64,000 nucleotides of DNA from Asaia prunellae JCM 25354. GTDB lineage: Bacteria; Pseudomonadota; Alphaproteobacteria; Acetobacterales; Acetobacteraceae. The stretch is from NCBI RefSeq assembly GCF_000613885.1, contig NZ_BAJV01000001.1, positions 62,001-126,000 of the forward strand, in the 5' to 3' direction. Both the position numbers and the translations under genes were made by a program. Of the stretch, positions 17,545 to 28,143 are shown in pieces. How positions within the stretch are numbered: position 1 is the first letter of the stretch; each line of letters opens with the position of its first letter. Under the pieces are notes generated by a model. It worked only from the letters and a program-made list of their open reading frames with translations. It did no database searches and was not told the origin of the DNA.

Positions 17545-18702
17545 TCAACCCAGAATTTCAACAACACGTTTCAGCACATCTTTCTGGTCATAGAGAGCCA
17601 GGGCACGTTCACGTGCTGCCACGCCCATTGCCTGACGCATACCCGGATTTCTGACGAGCTCCGTAAGGGCACCGGCCAGAGGTACGGCCAGACCCGGGGG
17701 TACAAGCAGTCCTGTTTCACCCGGTACAACCTGCTCGGCAGGGCCACGGATGTTGGTTGCCACCACAGGGAGACCGGTCAGCATGGCCTCGATTACCGAC
17801 ATTGGCAGGCCCTCGAAATGGCTCGGCAGGGTAAAGATATCCGCTGCTGCCAGAAGACGCGGCGTATCCTCACGATAACCAAGCAACAGCAGACGAGGCC
17901 CCAGAATCTCGGTCGCGCGCGCGAATTCCTGTGCCATTACATCGCCATGGTCGGAAGGCAGACGGTCTCCGACAATCAGCAGAACCGCCTCAGGCACATT
18001 TTCCATGGCACGTAATAACTCAGGGTATCCCTTGTGCCTGACGATACGCGATACTGCGATAATGACGACCTGATCATCGGTCAGACCCAGCTCCTTGCGC
18101 ACGAACGAGCGCAGCGCGGGAGCAGGTTTGTACTGGTCAGGGTCGCGCCCGTTGCCTATGCCGCGGGCGGCGTGATGGATATGCAATCGTCGTGCATCCT
18201 GCGCCTCCGCCCGGGAAACTGTCATATAACGATCCGTGATCTGACCCGCCCCCCATTCAAGCAGAAAGGACAGGACGCGCCGTTTCAGCGAACCGGGCTG
18301 ATTGAACAGGAAACCGTGGCAGGTATAGGCAATACACGGAACGCCACACCACCACCCTGCCACACGCGCCAGGAAACCGCTGATTGGCATATGACCATGC
18401 ACCAGATCAGGCCGTGTCTGCCGGATCAGCCTGACGAGCGCCCTGAACGCCCGGATCTGGGCGATCGGAGAAAAGGAACGTGCCATGGGCAGCGCATGCA
18501 CGACAAATCCGTCTTCACGAAGCACCGCCAGATGCGGCCCTTCCGCGCATCCTCCCTCGACATGATGTCCCGCCTCACGCAGCGCCTGCATAAGGGGATG
18601 CAGAAATTGCCTCATGGCAAAATCCACATTGGTAATTTCGAGAATATGTTTGCTACCGGGTGCCTCCTTACCCGACACCCCTTTTGATCGGCGCCAGATC
18701 AT
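17545..18702 (-). CDS. Glycosyltransferase family 4 (GT-B fold)
   Basis: The protein has 385 residues. The N-terminal domain contains HGHMPISGFLAR and TCHGFLFNQPG. The C-terminal donor site has AVSRIVRHKGYPELLRA, LPSHFEGLPMSVIEAMLTGLPVVATN and GPAEQVV, the standard GT4 E-X7-E region. It transfers an activated sugar to a glycan or lipid acceptor at the inner face of the membrane. Its start overlaps the stop of the heparinase-like gene (ATGA), suggesting joint action in polysaccharide metabolism. The stop directly abuts the response-regulator stop. Confidence 0.9.
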   Translation of the reverse strand: MIWRRSKGVSGKEAPGSKHILEITNVDFAMRQFLHPLMQALREAGHHVEGGCAEGPHLAVLREDGFVVHALPMARSFSPIAQIRAFRALVRLIRQTRPDLVHGHMPISGFLARVAGWWCGVPCIAYTCHGFLFNQPGSLKRRVLSFLLEWGAGQITDRYMTVSRAEAQDARRLHIHHAARGIGNGRDPDQYKPAPALRSFVRKELGLTDDQVVIIAVSRIVRHKGYPELLRAMENVPEAVLLIVGDRLPSDHGDVMAQEFARATEILGPRLLLLGYREDTPRLLAAADIFTLPSHFEGLPMSVIEAMLTGLPVVATNIRGPAEQVVPGETGLLVPPGLAVPLAGALTELVRNPGMRQAMGVAARERALALYDQKDVLKRVVEILG

Positions 18703-20465
18703 TCAGGCACTCGCTCCATGACCCATTGCACGACCTGCCTGGCAGGCAGACAGCCGGGTCTGGGAGGAGGGTCAGACACTATAACAGACCCGTCATCAGC
18801 AGACGAAGGAACCTCATCACCTGCAGGACTGGAATGAGACGCCTCATCAGAAGTCTCTCCCCCTGGTTCAGTCTCAGCAACTGACAGAGGAGTCTCTTCC
18901 ACGGGAAGAACATTGTCAGGCACAGCAGGACGAATCACAATCTGGGAACTTGCTACCGGCTTTTCGCCGCCGACATAAACGCTACGCTCAAGAGAAAGGG
19001 TGCCCCCCTCCTGGCGAAAACGCCAGATCATCCCACCGGCATGCATCAGAACCTCATCACCATCAGGCGCCAGTTCGGCCTGAACCGATGGATGAAGATG
19101 GAAACGCAGCGCAAAGGCGACACGTCTCTCTCCATCAATACATTCCTCACCACGCAAATCCTCGCCAACCGGACCAAGATAGAGCCGACGACGCCAGTTC
19201 ACTCCAAAGCCGGGATACCAGCCGTCATGCTGGCCATCGAGCCAATGCGCGCCATCCTGGGTCTGATGGTTGAATGTTACATGAGCCGGACGACGCAGGA
19301 TGGCCCCGTCCCTGCTGAAATCGCAACAGGATGTTCCCTCGATTACCAGAGAGGAATGCGCCGCGGTTTCGCGCAGGGCCTTCTTCCACTGCCCCGTCGA
19401 GGCCGAACCGCAATTGACAAAGAGGCGCTGCCTGCCATGCGAGAACTCCAGAGCAAGCGGTGCCGCATGAGCATTTGTATCATAGGGAGCCGAAGCAGGT
19501 AGCGCTCCATCGACAAAAAGGAGTGCCTTACCCGCGGCAATACGCCAAAAACCGCCATCAGGCATCGAGGGAGCAAGCAGACGCTGACGGGCCCCATACT
19601 GGATAATCCGGTCTATCTGCCGGTCATCCTGCTCCTTGCTGCCGTGAAACAGCGCCAGACTGCCATCGCCATGACGGAGAGCACGCAAAACCGGACAGAT
19701 TCGCGCCAGGGCATTCTGTACTTTCTCTGATGGAGAAAGCTGCGCCATACGCATGAAAACGCTTATTTCAGCCAGTTCACGAGCGGCTTCCATCTGAGCC
19801 TGCGGACTCCGTTCACGCAAAGTACCGTCAGGCAGGATCAGACGATCCAGCTCCTGCTCCGTGTAACGATAGAAACGTTGCAGAAAACCCGTCTGGGACG
19901 GTATCGCGACAGCAACGGCAAGCAGCCCCTTGAGAGCAGCAAGATTGCTCCACCCCTGTTCGGGCAGAGGCAGCATGACAGAAATCAGTCGCCCTTCAAC
20001 CAGAAGACGATCCATGACTCTCTGACGGAAGGCTCCACTCGCCGAGGCTGCAAAAAAATCGAAGTGACCCAGCCAGGAGGCCAGCCTTGCCCCTGTAGCA
20101 GGAGCATTCAGCACGAGAGGGTCTATAGGAGGCTGATCGATCCAGCTTCCAACGATCGAGCGGGCATAGAGCCGGGCCTCGTCACTGCCAAGCGCACGCA
20201 GATCACGCAACCAGGTAAAACCCTGCAACCACTCGCGCATTTCTGGCGCAAGATCCGCATATTCCCAGTCATGTGCACGCAGCGGAATACTGTGCCCTTC
20301 GAAACGGGCAGTGCCACCAACAAGCAACGCACCATGATCGGGATTACCCGGCCAGATATCGCGTATCGCATGAACGGGACGATCAGGCGCTCGGGCAATA
20401 CCCGGCACGCTCGATGGAAGTCGGGCTAATGAAAGACGAGCTTCACGCGCCCAGCGTCCGAACAT
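18699..20465 (-). CDS. Heparinase II/III family protein
   Basis: The protein has 588 residues. An N-terminal alpha-helical toroid region (to about 290) precedes a beta-rich domain with NAHAAPLALEFSHGRQRLFVNCG, AHSSLVIEG and the His-containing HVTFNHQTQDGAHWLDGQHDGW, as in bacterial heparinase II/III-like proteins. No clear signal peptide is seen. The C-terminal 75 residues are an unusual Ser/Glu/Pro/Asp-rich low-complexity tail. Relatives in Acetobacteraceae are often next to rsmB and rpe, as here, so a role in a uronic-acid-containing cell glycan is possible but not shown. Confidence 0.88.
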   Translation of the reverse strand: MFGRWAREARLSLARLPSSVPGIARAPDRPVHAIRDIWPGNPDHGALLVGGTARFEGHSIPLRAHDWEYADLAPEMREWLQGFTWLRDLRALGSDEARLYARSIVGSWIDQPPIDPLVLNAPATGARLASWLGHFDFFAASASGAFRQRVMDRLLVEGRLISVMLPLPEQGWSNLAALKGLLAVAVAIPSQTGFLQRFYRYTEQELDRLILPDGTLRERSPQAQMEAARELAEISVFMRMAQLSPSEKVQNALARICPVLRALRHGDGSLALFHGSKEQDDRQIDRIIQYGARQRLLAPSMPDGGFWRIAAGKALLFVDGALPASAPYDTNAHAAPLALEFSHGRQRLFVNCGSASTGQWKKALRETAAHSSLVIEGTSCCDFSRDGAILRRPAHVTFNHQTQDGAHWLDGQHDGWYPGFGVNWRRRLYLGPVGEDLRGEECIDGERRVAFALRFHLHPSVQAELAPDGDEVLMHAGGMIWRFRQEGGTLSLERSVYVGGEKPVASSQIVIRPAVPDNVLPVEETPLSVAETEPGGETSDEASHSSPAGDEVPSSADDGSVIVSDPPPRPGCLPARQVVQWVMERVPE

Positions 20466-20492
20466 GCCCGTATTGTCCCTTTGGTCGGAGAA

Positions 20493-21166
20493 TCAGGACA
20501 GGCTCCCGGCCTGTCGCAAAGATGTGATTGCTGCAGCATAGTCGTCTTGGCCGTAGATGGAAGTCCCTGCAACCATCATATCGGCACCTGCACCCGTCGC
20601 GAGAGGTGCCGTAGCAAGATCGATGCCGCCATCAACACCTATACGGATATCCCGTCCCGACGCATCGGCCATCTCTCTCAGCCTGCGGATTTTCGGCACC
20701 TGGCTATCAAGGAATTTCTGGCCGCCAAAGCCCGGATTGACCGTCATGACCAGAATGACGTCAACCAGATCAAGCAGATATTCGATCGTCTCGGGCGGCG
20801 TACCGGGGCAGATCGCAATACCGGGTTTCTTGCCGAGCGCACGGATATGCTGGAGGGTACGATGCACATGCGGGTTGTTTTCCACATGAACGTGAATATG
20901 GTCGGCACCCGCCCTGGCGAATGCATCAATGAAGCGTCTGCAGGCTCGATCATGAGATGTACGTCAAATGGCTTATCGGTGCGGTTGCGCAATGCCGCGA
21001 TCATGCCGGGACCAAAAGTCATGTTCGGTACGAAATGCCCGTCCATGACATCGAGATGAAGCCAGTCTGCGCCATCGCGTACGACGGCCTCAACCTCTTC
21101 ACCCATGCGCGCGAAGTCGGCACTGAGAATACTCGGGGCAATCAGGGGCGTTTTCAGCTGGGGCAT
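20493..21166 (-). CDS. rpe: Ribulose-phosphate 3-epimerase, frameshifted
   Basis: Repaired length is about 224 residues, the normal size. [47 protein letters not shown] and GVDGGI are all present, including the metal-binding and catalytic Asp residues. It interconverts ribulose 5-phosphate and xylulose 5-phosphate, central to the pentose phosphate pathway that acetic acid bacteria rely on. A one-base deletion near 20936 breaks the frame after EPAD; adding it gives [17 protein letters not shown]. It lies between rsmB and the heparinase-like gene. Confidence 0.93.
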
Positions 21167-21197
21167 AATCTTACCTTTTCTCTAACACGGGTCTGTT

Positions 21198-22460
21198 TCA
21201 AGTACTCTTGCGCAATCTCGCTGCAAAAAAACCATCCATGCCCCCCCGATCGGCCCACATTCCTGGATGGGTGCGAAATGTCCCCTGTCTCGTGAGCGCA
21301 TCAGGAATCGCAGCCATTTCCTCAGCAGTGAAAGGCTCCAATATCCAGCCCCGCTTGAGCGCAGCGGCAACACGCTGCGGACCTTCCTCATCCTGAAGGG
21401 AGCAGACAGCATAGAGCAGAACACCATCCGGTTTGAGCATGGCACCCGCCGCATCAATCAGACGATCCTGATCCTTGGCCAGAGCCAGAACATCACGTGG
21501 ACGCTTGACCCAGAGCACGTCAGGATGACGTCGAAGCGTGCCCGTTGCCGAGCACGGTGCATCAAGCAGCACGGCATCCACCTTCTCTTCCGGCTGCCAG
21601 TCAAGCGCATCGGCAATGACAACCTGTGCACCAAGACCCAGACGCTCAAGATTCTGTTTCAGGCGTTTTGCGCGCGTTTCCTCGCGTTCGACAGCAATGA
21701 CCTCCGCACCTGCCACAGCAAGCTGGGCTGTCTTGCCACCGGGTGCCGCACAAAGATCAATTACACTCTGCCCGGGCCGGACATTCAGCAGGCGTGCTGG
21801 CATGGTCGCAGCAGCATCCTGAACCCAGAAGGCGCCCTCATCGAAACCCGATAGTTCGGTCACACGTGTTCCCGGGGGAAAACGTACACTGCCATTGGGC
21901 ATGAGCTCTCCGCCTTCCGGGGCTTCGGCGCCAGGGCGCAAGGTCAGATCGATCGGCGCTTCGCGATGCAAGCCAGCGGCAATATCGCGAGCGCGATTGC
22001 CCCAGGCGGTCCAAAGCCATGCAGGCACATCGAGACGATCGGCATCAAGTCCCTCGGCAAGAACCTCAGCGTCACGCGCCACGCGTCGCAGCACCGCATT
22101 GGCAAGCCCGGCAAACGGCGCCAGACCGCGACGACGCAGAAGCGAAACGATGGTACCGACGGCCGCATGAGGAGGTGTTTCCAGATGGCATAGCTGGGCA
22201 ACGCCCATAAGCAGCGCACAGCGGACAGGGGCAGGCGGTTCCCGACGCAGGAGTGGCTGAAGCAGTTCCGTCATGCTGCCCATATGGCGCAATACAGTCG
22301 CAGCCAAGCGATGCGCGCTGGCGCGATCCCGCGGATCTGTCAGCGGACTGCGGTCGAGCGTTGTCTCCAGCATGCGTCGATGCTCGACAACACCGCAGAG
22401 AATATCAAAAGCCAGATCGCGTGTCGGATCGGCGGGAGTCTGTGAAGGTGCTTTGGACAT
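21198..22460 (-). CDS. rsmB: 16S rRNA (cytosine-5) methyltransferase, RsmB family
   Basis: The protein has 420 residues. The N-terminal NusB-like helical domain (about 1-140) is followed by a Rossmann methyltransferase domain: VIDLCAAPGGKTAQLA binds SAM, LLDAPCSATG and LYAVCSLQDEEG carry the two catalytic cysteines. It methylates C967-type positions of 16S rRNA. It is the first gene of a likely operon with rpe, heparinase-like and glycosyltransferase genes. Confidence 0.92.
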   Translation of the reverse strand: MSKAPSQTPADPTRDLAFDILCGVVEHRRMLETTLDRSPLTDPRDRASAHRLAATVLRHMGSMTELLQPLLRREPPAPVRCALLMGVAQLCHLETPPHAAVGTIVSLLRRRGLAPFAGLANAVLRRVARDAEVLAEGLDADRLDVPAWLWTAWGNRARDIAAGLHREAPIDLTLRPGAEAPEGGELMPNGSVRFPPGTRVTELSGFDEGAFWVQDAAATMPARLLNVRPGQSVIDLCAAPGGKTAQLAVAGAEVIAVEREETRAKRLKQNLERLGLGAQVVIADALDWQPEEKVDAVLLDAPCSATGTLRRHPDVLWVKRPRDVLALAKDQDRLIDAAGAMLKPDGVLLYAVCSLQDEEGPQRVAAALKRGWILEPFTAEEMAAIPDALTRQGTFRTHPGMWADRGGMDGFFAARLRKST

Positions 22461-22539
22461 TGCCTTGCCAATGGCATTTCGCGAAGCGCCGCGCTACCCC
22501 TTCCTGCATTCCAACTGCAACAACTTACGGAGCCCGGTC

Positions 22540-23216
22540 ATGTCGGACGACACACTTTCATCCCGGATTGGACTGATACGCGCCCGCATGGAACAGGCCT
22601 GTATGCTGGCAGGACGTCCTTCAGAACAGGTGAAACTGGTAGCTGTCAGCAAGTTTCACCCGGCCTCTGCCGTCGAGGAAGCGTTGAAATCCGGCCAGAA
22701 TATCTTCGGTGAGAATCGTGTGCAGGAAGCCAAAGAAAAATTTCCGGCCCTGCGTGAACACTGGCCGGATCTGCGGCTTCATCTTATCGGCAGCCTTCAG
22801 ACAAACAAGGCTCTCGAGGCCTGCCGCCTGGCCGACGCCATCGAATCCGTCGACCGTCCCGGGCTTGTCGATGCCCTGTCGCGGGCTGCAGACCGCCTGG
22901 GGCGTCTGCCCGATCTTTTCGTTCAGGTGAACACGGGAGACGAACCCCAGAAATCCGGCGTGCCACGCTATGAGGCTGATGATTTTATCATCCGGTGCAA
23001 GGAACGTTTCGGCGCCTCTCTCAAAGGGGTCATGTGTATTCCGCCCGAGGATCAGGACCCTGCCGTGCATTTCGCATTTCTGGCCCGGCTCGCACATGAA
23101 CATGAATTAATCGACTGTTCGATGGGTATGTCTGCTGACTTCGAAACGGCCATCATGCAGGGAGCCACACTCGTACGGTTGGTACAGCGATCTTCGGTAA
23201 CCGTTCGAAAGCCTGA
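22540..23216 (+). CDS. YggS-family pyridoxal phosphate homeostasis protein, frameshifted near the end
   Basis: Repaired length is about 225 residues. VKLVAVSKFHP carries the PLP-binding lysine, and FGENRVQEAKEK, HLIGSLQTNK and DCSMGMSADFETAI are conserved. It buffers PLP and affects amino-acid metabolism. One base is missing near 23178-23182; adding it gives VGTAIFGNRSKA and a stop at 23214. Without repair the frame runs on for 48 wrong codons. The start at 22540 is chosen because homology begins there; the gene is divergent from rsmB. Confidence 0.9.
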
Positions 23217-23344
23217 TGATCAGCCTTTCCTGAACATCAGATGCTTGCGGTGTCCGGAAAAACCATCGTATGGCAGGCTTTATGTCAGTGATCGCTCACG
23301 TCTATGTGTGCGACGCAGCGTGCTTGCCATGAGTTGGAACAGAA

Positions 23345-25331
23345 ATGACAGAGAGGCCTGACGGACAGCCAGGTTCGATAAACGCTGCCGCATCGAAAGA
23401 TGCCAAGACAGCGACCGGCGAACAGGTCCAATCCGTGAGTTCGGCGCAACAGAGGATCTGCACAAGAAGGCCCCGGTCGGTCTGGCCGGGCTTCTGGGCG
23501 TTCTGGGCGTTGTCTATGGTGATATCGGCACGAGCCCGCTCTATGCGTTTCAGGCATCAGTCCAGATTGTCGGCTCCATTCGCCATCCGGCGGAGAGCTG
23601 GGAGATCATGGGAATCGAAAGCCTGATCTTCTGGGCGCTGATGCTGGTTGTGACCATCAAGTATGTCATGCTGGTCATGCGCGCGGATCATGATGGCGAA
23701 GGCGGTATCATCGCCCTCATGTCACTGGCCCAGCGTGTCTGCAAATCACCCCGGTTCCGCTGGATCTTTGGCATTGTCGGTATCGGCGGTGCCTGCCTCT
23801 TCTTCGGCGATGGTATCATCACACCAGCTGTCTCGGTACTCTCGGCCATCGAAGGTATTGAGGTTTCCGTTCCATCAGCCTCACATATCATCATCCTGTC
23901 GCCATCATCATCCTGATTGCCCTGTTCAGTGCCCAGGCCCTCGGGACAGGAAAGATCGGTCGTGCTTTCGGGCCGATCATGATGGTGTGGTTTCTGACGC
24001 TGGCTGTGATGGGCATCCATTCCATCATGCAGACACCCGGCATTCTCATGGCGCTTTCGCCCTATTATGCCGCACAGTTCGTCCTCTATCACGGCTGGCT
24101 TGCTTTCATAGCCCTAGGTTCGGTCGTGCTTTCCGTCACCGGTGCCGAGGCTCTTTATGCCGATATGGGCCATTTCGGACGCGCACCTATCCGTTACGCA
24201 TGGCTGTTCTTCGTACTGCCTGCGCTGACCCTTAATTATCTTGGTCAGGGCGCGCTGTTGCTCCGCAACCCGGCTGCCCTGCAAAATCCGTTCTATCATC
24301 TGGCGCCTGGATGGGCGCAGATCCCTCTGCTTCTTCTGGCAACCATGGCCACGGTTATTGCCAGTCAGGCAGGTATTTCCGGCGGGTTTTCACTATGCCG
24401 CCAGCTGATCCAGCTCGGCTATCTGCCGCGCATGCGCATCATGCATACCAATGCCGAAGAAGAAGCGCAGATCTATCTGCCTGTTTTCAACTGGGTACTG
24501 GCTCTGGGCTCAATCCTGCTTGTGCTTTCCTTCCGCTCTTCCTCGGCTCTGGCCGCAGCCTATGGCATCGCTGTAACGGGCACATTCATGTGCACTGCTA
24601 TTCTCGCCATGGTTGTGTTCCGCCGTGTCTTCAAATGGAGTGTTCCCCTGTCCGGACTGGTCTTTGGTTTCTTCCTGATCAGCGACGGGACGTTCTTTGC
24701 CGCCAATGTCCTGAAGATTCCTGATGGTGGCTGGGTACCGCTGGCCATAGGCGTATCGGCCACCATACTGATGACAACATGGGCGCGAGGTCGCAGCCTT
24801 CTGCGCGCACGCCAGTCAGCAGACTCCTTGCCCATGGCCTCGTTCCTGGCACGTCTGCCGCAGTCACGCACTGTGCGCGTACCGGGAATGGCTGTATTCC
24901 TGACAGCCAATCCCGAGACGGTACCAACCTGCCTGCTGCATAACCTCAAGCACAACAAGGTCCTGCACGATCATGTGCTTTTTGTTACCGTACAGAACCT
25001 AGACAAACCCGAGGCCGAACGCGGTCATCGTGCCATGGTCCAGGAACTGGCGCCGAATATCTATCGCGTCATTGTCCGTTATGGCTTCATGGAGATGCCA
25101 AACCTGCCCAAGGCCCTTGAGGAACTGAATGCTGCCGGGGTCGAATTCGATGCCATTCAGGCTTCCTATTTCGTCTCACGTGAACTGGTCGTACGCTCGA
25201 CCGTGCCCAAACTCTCCCTGTGGCGCATGTGGCTGTTCCTGCTGATGGTACGCAATGCCACCCCCAGCACCGAGTTTTTCCGCATTCCGCCCGATCGTGT
25301 GGTCGAGCTGGGCGTGAGGATCGCGATCTGA
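23345..25331 (+). CDS. kup: Low-affinity potassium transport protein Kup, frameshifted twice
   Basis: Repaired length is about 662 residues. [14 protein letters not shown] is the KUP signature, followed by about 12 membrane helices and a cytosolic C-terminal domain (from about residue 480: [24 protein letters not shown]). It takes up K+ with protons. One base is missing near 23440, before [11 protein letters not shown], and another near 23897, where ASHIIIPVAIIIL is restored. Both fit the error pattern seen elsewhere. The stop overlaps the probable CTG start of hemW. Confidence 0.92.
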
Positions 25332-26485
25332 GCGACACGACACCGCTTTCGCTTTACGTGCATTGGCCATTCTGTCTGGCAAAATGCCCGTATTGCGACT
25401 TTAACTCACATGTCCGCGATACCCTGCCCCATGAGCGCTTCACTGCGGCATTGAGGCTGGAATTGGCATCGGATGTCGAACGTACCGGGCGTCGTCCATT
25501 GCGCTCGATTTTTTTCGGCGGGGGTACGCCTTCGCTCATGTTACCGGAAACGGTTGCCATACTGATCGAGGATGCGCGACGGTTTTTTGATGTAACCGAT
25601 GATCTCGAGATTACGCTCGAAGCAAACCCGACCAGCGTCGAAAGAGGCAAACTGGGCGGTTTTCGTAGCGCGGGCGTCAATCGCATATCACTAGGCATCC
25701 AGAGCCTGGATGAATCGGCACTGCGCTTTCTTGGACGGGAACATTCCTCGTCGCAGGCCATAGCCGCTCTCGAAACAGCGCGCACACTGTTTCCGCGTCT
25801 TTCTTTTGATCTGATCTATGCCCGCCCCGGCCAGACCCTGACGGAATGGGAAACCGAGCTGCACCGCGCCCTTGATCTCGCCTCGGACCATCTTTCACTC
25901 TATCAGCTCACCATAGAACAGGGGACGAAATTCGAGGCTCTGTACCGGCAAGGGCGCTTCATTCTGCCCAAAGACGACGATGCGGCTCTTCTGTATGAGA
26001 AAACCGCCGAGATCGCCGCCCTGCACGGATTGCAGAATTACGAAATCTCGAATTATGCCCGTCCCGGTTCAGAGAGCCGCCATAACCTCACTTATTGGCG
26101 GTATCAGGACTATATCGGCATCGGACCGGGTGCCCATGGCCGACTCACCCTTGACAGCACGCTGCATGCCACACGCCGACATCGCGCTCCTGAAATCTGG
26201 GCTGAACGTGTGGAGCAACACGGCAGTGGCTCGACAGAAGAAACGCCCCTTTCTGCAGAAGAGCGCGGACGAGAGGCTTTGCTGATGGGACTGCGTTTGC
26301 GCGAAGGGATCGCCCTCGACTGGTTCGAGCAGCGAACAGGCCGGAAAATGGAAACCTGCGTCAATCCCCATATTCTTGAGGCAGCCCTGGAAGAGAATTA
26401 TCTCACACTCAGTGAAACGCGTCTGATCGCCACAGATGAGGGCCGAGTCAGACTAGAAGCCTTACTAAGCGCTCTTGTAATGTGA
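25328..26485 (+). CDS. hemW: Radical SAM heme chaperone HemW
   Basis: The protein has about 385 residues from a CTG at 25328. [17 protein letters not shown] carries the CX3CX2C 4Fe-4S radical-SAM motif, and [18 protein letters not shown] and SLGIQSLD bind SAM. Relatives called HemN-like are heme chaperones rather than coproporphyrinogen dehydrogenases. No ATG or GTG lies close to the first homologous residues; an in-frame ATG is 108 bp upstream inside kup. GAGGA at 25315-25319 and the CTGA overlap with the kup stop favour the CTG, unless an indel hides an ATG. Confidence 0.9.
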   Translation: MSDTTPLSLYVHWPFCLAKCPYCDFNSHVRDTLPHERFTAALRLELASDVERTGRRPLRSIFFGGGTPSLMLPETVAILIEDARRFFDVTDDLEITLEANPTSVERGKLGGFRSAGVNRISLGIQSLDESALRFLGREHSSSQAIAALETARTLFPRLSFDLIYARPGQTLTEWETELHRALDLASDHLSLYQLTIEQGTKFEALYRQGRFILPKDDDAALLYEKTAEIAALHGLQNYEISNYARPGSESRHNLTYWRYQDYIGIGPGAHGRLTLDSTLHATRRHRAPEIWAERVEQHGSGSTEETPLSAEERGREALLMGLRLREGIALDWFEQRTGRKMETCVNPHILEAALEENYLTLSETRLIATDEGRVRLEALLSALVM

Positions 26486-26626
26486 TGCTCACCCCGTAAC
26501 GGCCAGAAGGTTTTTTTTGCAAAACATGACGGAAACAGGACATAAGCCTTGCTTCCCTTGTGGCCTCGTCAGGCTAGAAACGGATCCTCGGGGAACCCTC
26601 CCCACCTTACGGAGTAAGAGCTTTCC

Positions 26627-27711
26627 ATGCGTCGTCTTCTTGCCAGCCTGGCTCTTGCAGCCCTTACGATGGGATCCGCCCATGCCGAAAATCCGAAAGG
26701 TCCTGAGCTCGTTATCGCGGATAACGATTATCTCGGTCCGGGTGGGTCCAATATCCAGTCTGTCATACCGCTGCTGAACAACCCGAGGCTGAAAGTACTT
26801 GGCCTCACCGTCGTGGCAGGTGACGACTGGGAAAATGCCGAAAGCGCACGGATACGCCGTTTTCTTGAAATCACGGATCATCGCGATGTACGGGTCTATG
26901 ATGGCGCAACCCAGCCCCTGATCAACACGGTAGCCCTTACCCGCCTGCGCGAGCAGCAATTCGGTACCCTGCCCTGGAAAGGCGCCTGGGGCGGTATGGG
27001 ATCAATAAACAACACGCCTGATACGCAACCCCCCGTCAAATCGACACCCGATGGCGCTCCCACCCTTCAGCCACAGGGTATTCCGGCAGCTCTGTTCATG
27101 ATCCAGCAGGTTCATGCCCATCCGCATCAGGTAACGATCATTGAGCGGGCCCGATGACCAATCTGGCCCTTGCCATCAGGCTTGATCCCAGCTTTGCGGA
27201 AACAGCCAAACAGCTGGTTTTCATGGGAGGGTATCTCGATCTCTCGATGATGTCTGTCACGGGGAACGCTGACAATGGATCGGACTTCAATATGATCTTT
27301 GATCCCGAGGCTGCTCATATTACTCTCACAGCTCCCTGGGCACGCATTACCTCCGTAGCCAATGTCTCGAATGACGTCGTCCTGTCCAAGGAAGAGGTCG
27401 CGGCGATTGGCCGAGGTCATGAAACACCGGTTACGGAATATCTGACAAAATACTACGTACCACTCGCAATGTGGGATGAAGTTACCAGTGCTATCGTTGC
27501 TGATCCGACGCTCGTTACAAAAACCCAGGATGCCTATATGGATGTCGAAATCAGCAAGGGCATCGGATATGGCCACGCCTATGTCTGGCCTGACTCACTG
27601 GCTCCCAAGGCCATGGGCGTACGCAAGGTGCGGATCGTACAATCCATTGATGTTGATCGTTTCAAGAAGGCCTATGCAGGCTGGGCGCAGAGCTTCATGG
27701 GAAAGCACTGA
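26627..27711 (+). CDS. Exported nucleoside hydrolase family protein, frameshifted
   Basis: Repaired length is about 361 residues. Residues 1-20 are a signal peptide ending in AHA, so it acts in the periplasm. The metal site near the N-terminus reads ADNDYLGPGGSN instead of the usual DTDPGxDD, keeping Asp32 and Asp34 only. VLGLTVVAGDDW, AAGPMTNLALAIR, QLVFMGGYLD and NMIFDPEAAH are family motifs. One base is missing near 27142-27147. It probably hydrolyses nucleosides or a related N-glycoside; the altered site makes the substrate uncertain. Confidence 0.85.
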
Positions 27712-27714
27712 GCC

Positions 27715-28137
27715 TTGCTCCATATGATCAAGCTGGTGGTCGGCTGTACCACGCTCGATGAACTCGCCGCCTGGATGCATCGCGGCGAGCGCATCGAAGG
27801 ATATGGTGTCATCCGTACACGTACCATGCCCAAACAGGCCGAAGAGATCAGCGGTAAGGGCTCACTCTACCGCGTCATGGGAGGACTGGTTCTGTGTCGC
27901 CAGCCTGTTGTGGGGTTTCGTCCGTTTACACGACCGGATGGCCAGCTGGGTACGCATATTCTGGTCACGGATGACATCATTCCCGTACAACCACGCGCCA
28001 TGCGTCCTTTCCAGGGGTGGCGCTATCTCAAGCCGGATGAAGCGCCGGAAGATCTTGGTGCGGGCGCTCTGGTCTCAGGCATAGAGAACTTGCCTCCTGC
28101 CCTGAGGCGCAGTCTTTCCGAACTCTGCCTGATCTGA
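27715..28137 (+). CDS. DUF1489 family protein
   Basis: The protein has 140 residues from a TTG start, giving MLHMIKLVVG, which matches how alphaproteobacterial DUF1489 proteins begin. RTRTMPKQAEEI, GSLYRVMGGLVLCRQPVVGF and FQGWRYLKPDEAPEDLG are family features. It is a small cytosolic protein of unknown function, found widely in alphaproteobacteria. It starts four bases after the nucleoside hydrolase stop and ends six bases before the convergent FUSC gene. Confidence 0.82.
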   Translation: MLHMIKLVVGCTTLDELAAWMHRGERIEGYGVIRTRTMPKQAEEISGKGSLYRVMGGLVLCRQPVVGFRPFTRPDGQLGTHILVTDDIIPVQPRAMRPFQGWRYLKPDEAPEDLGAGALVSGIENLPPALRRSLSELCLI

Positions 28138-28143
28138 CGAAGG

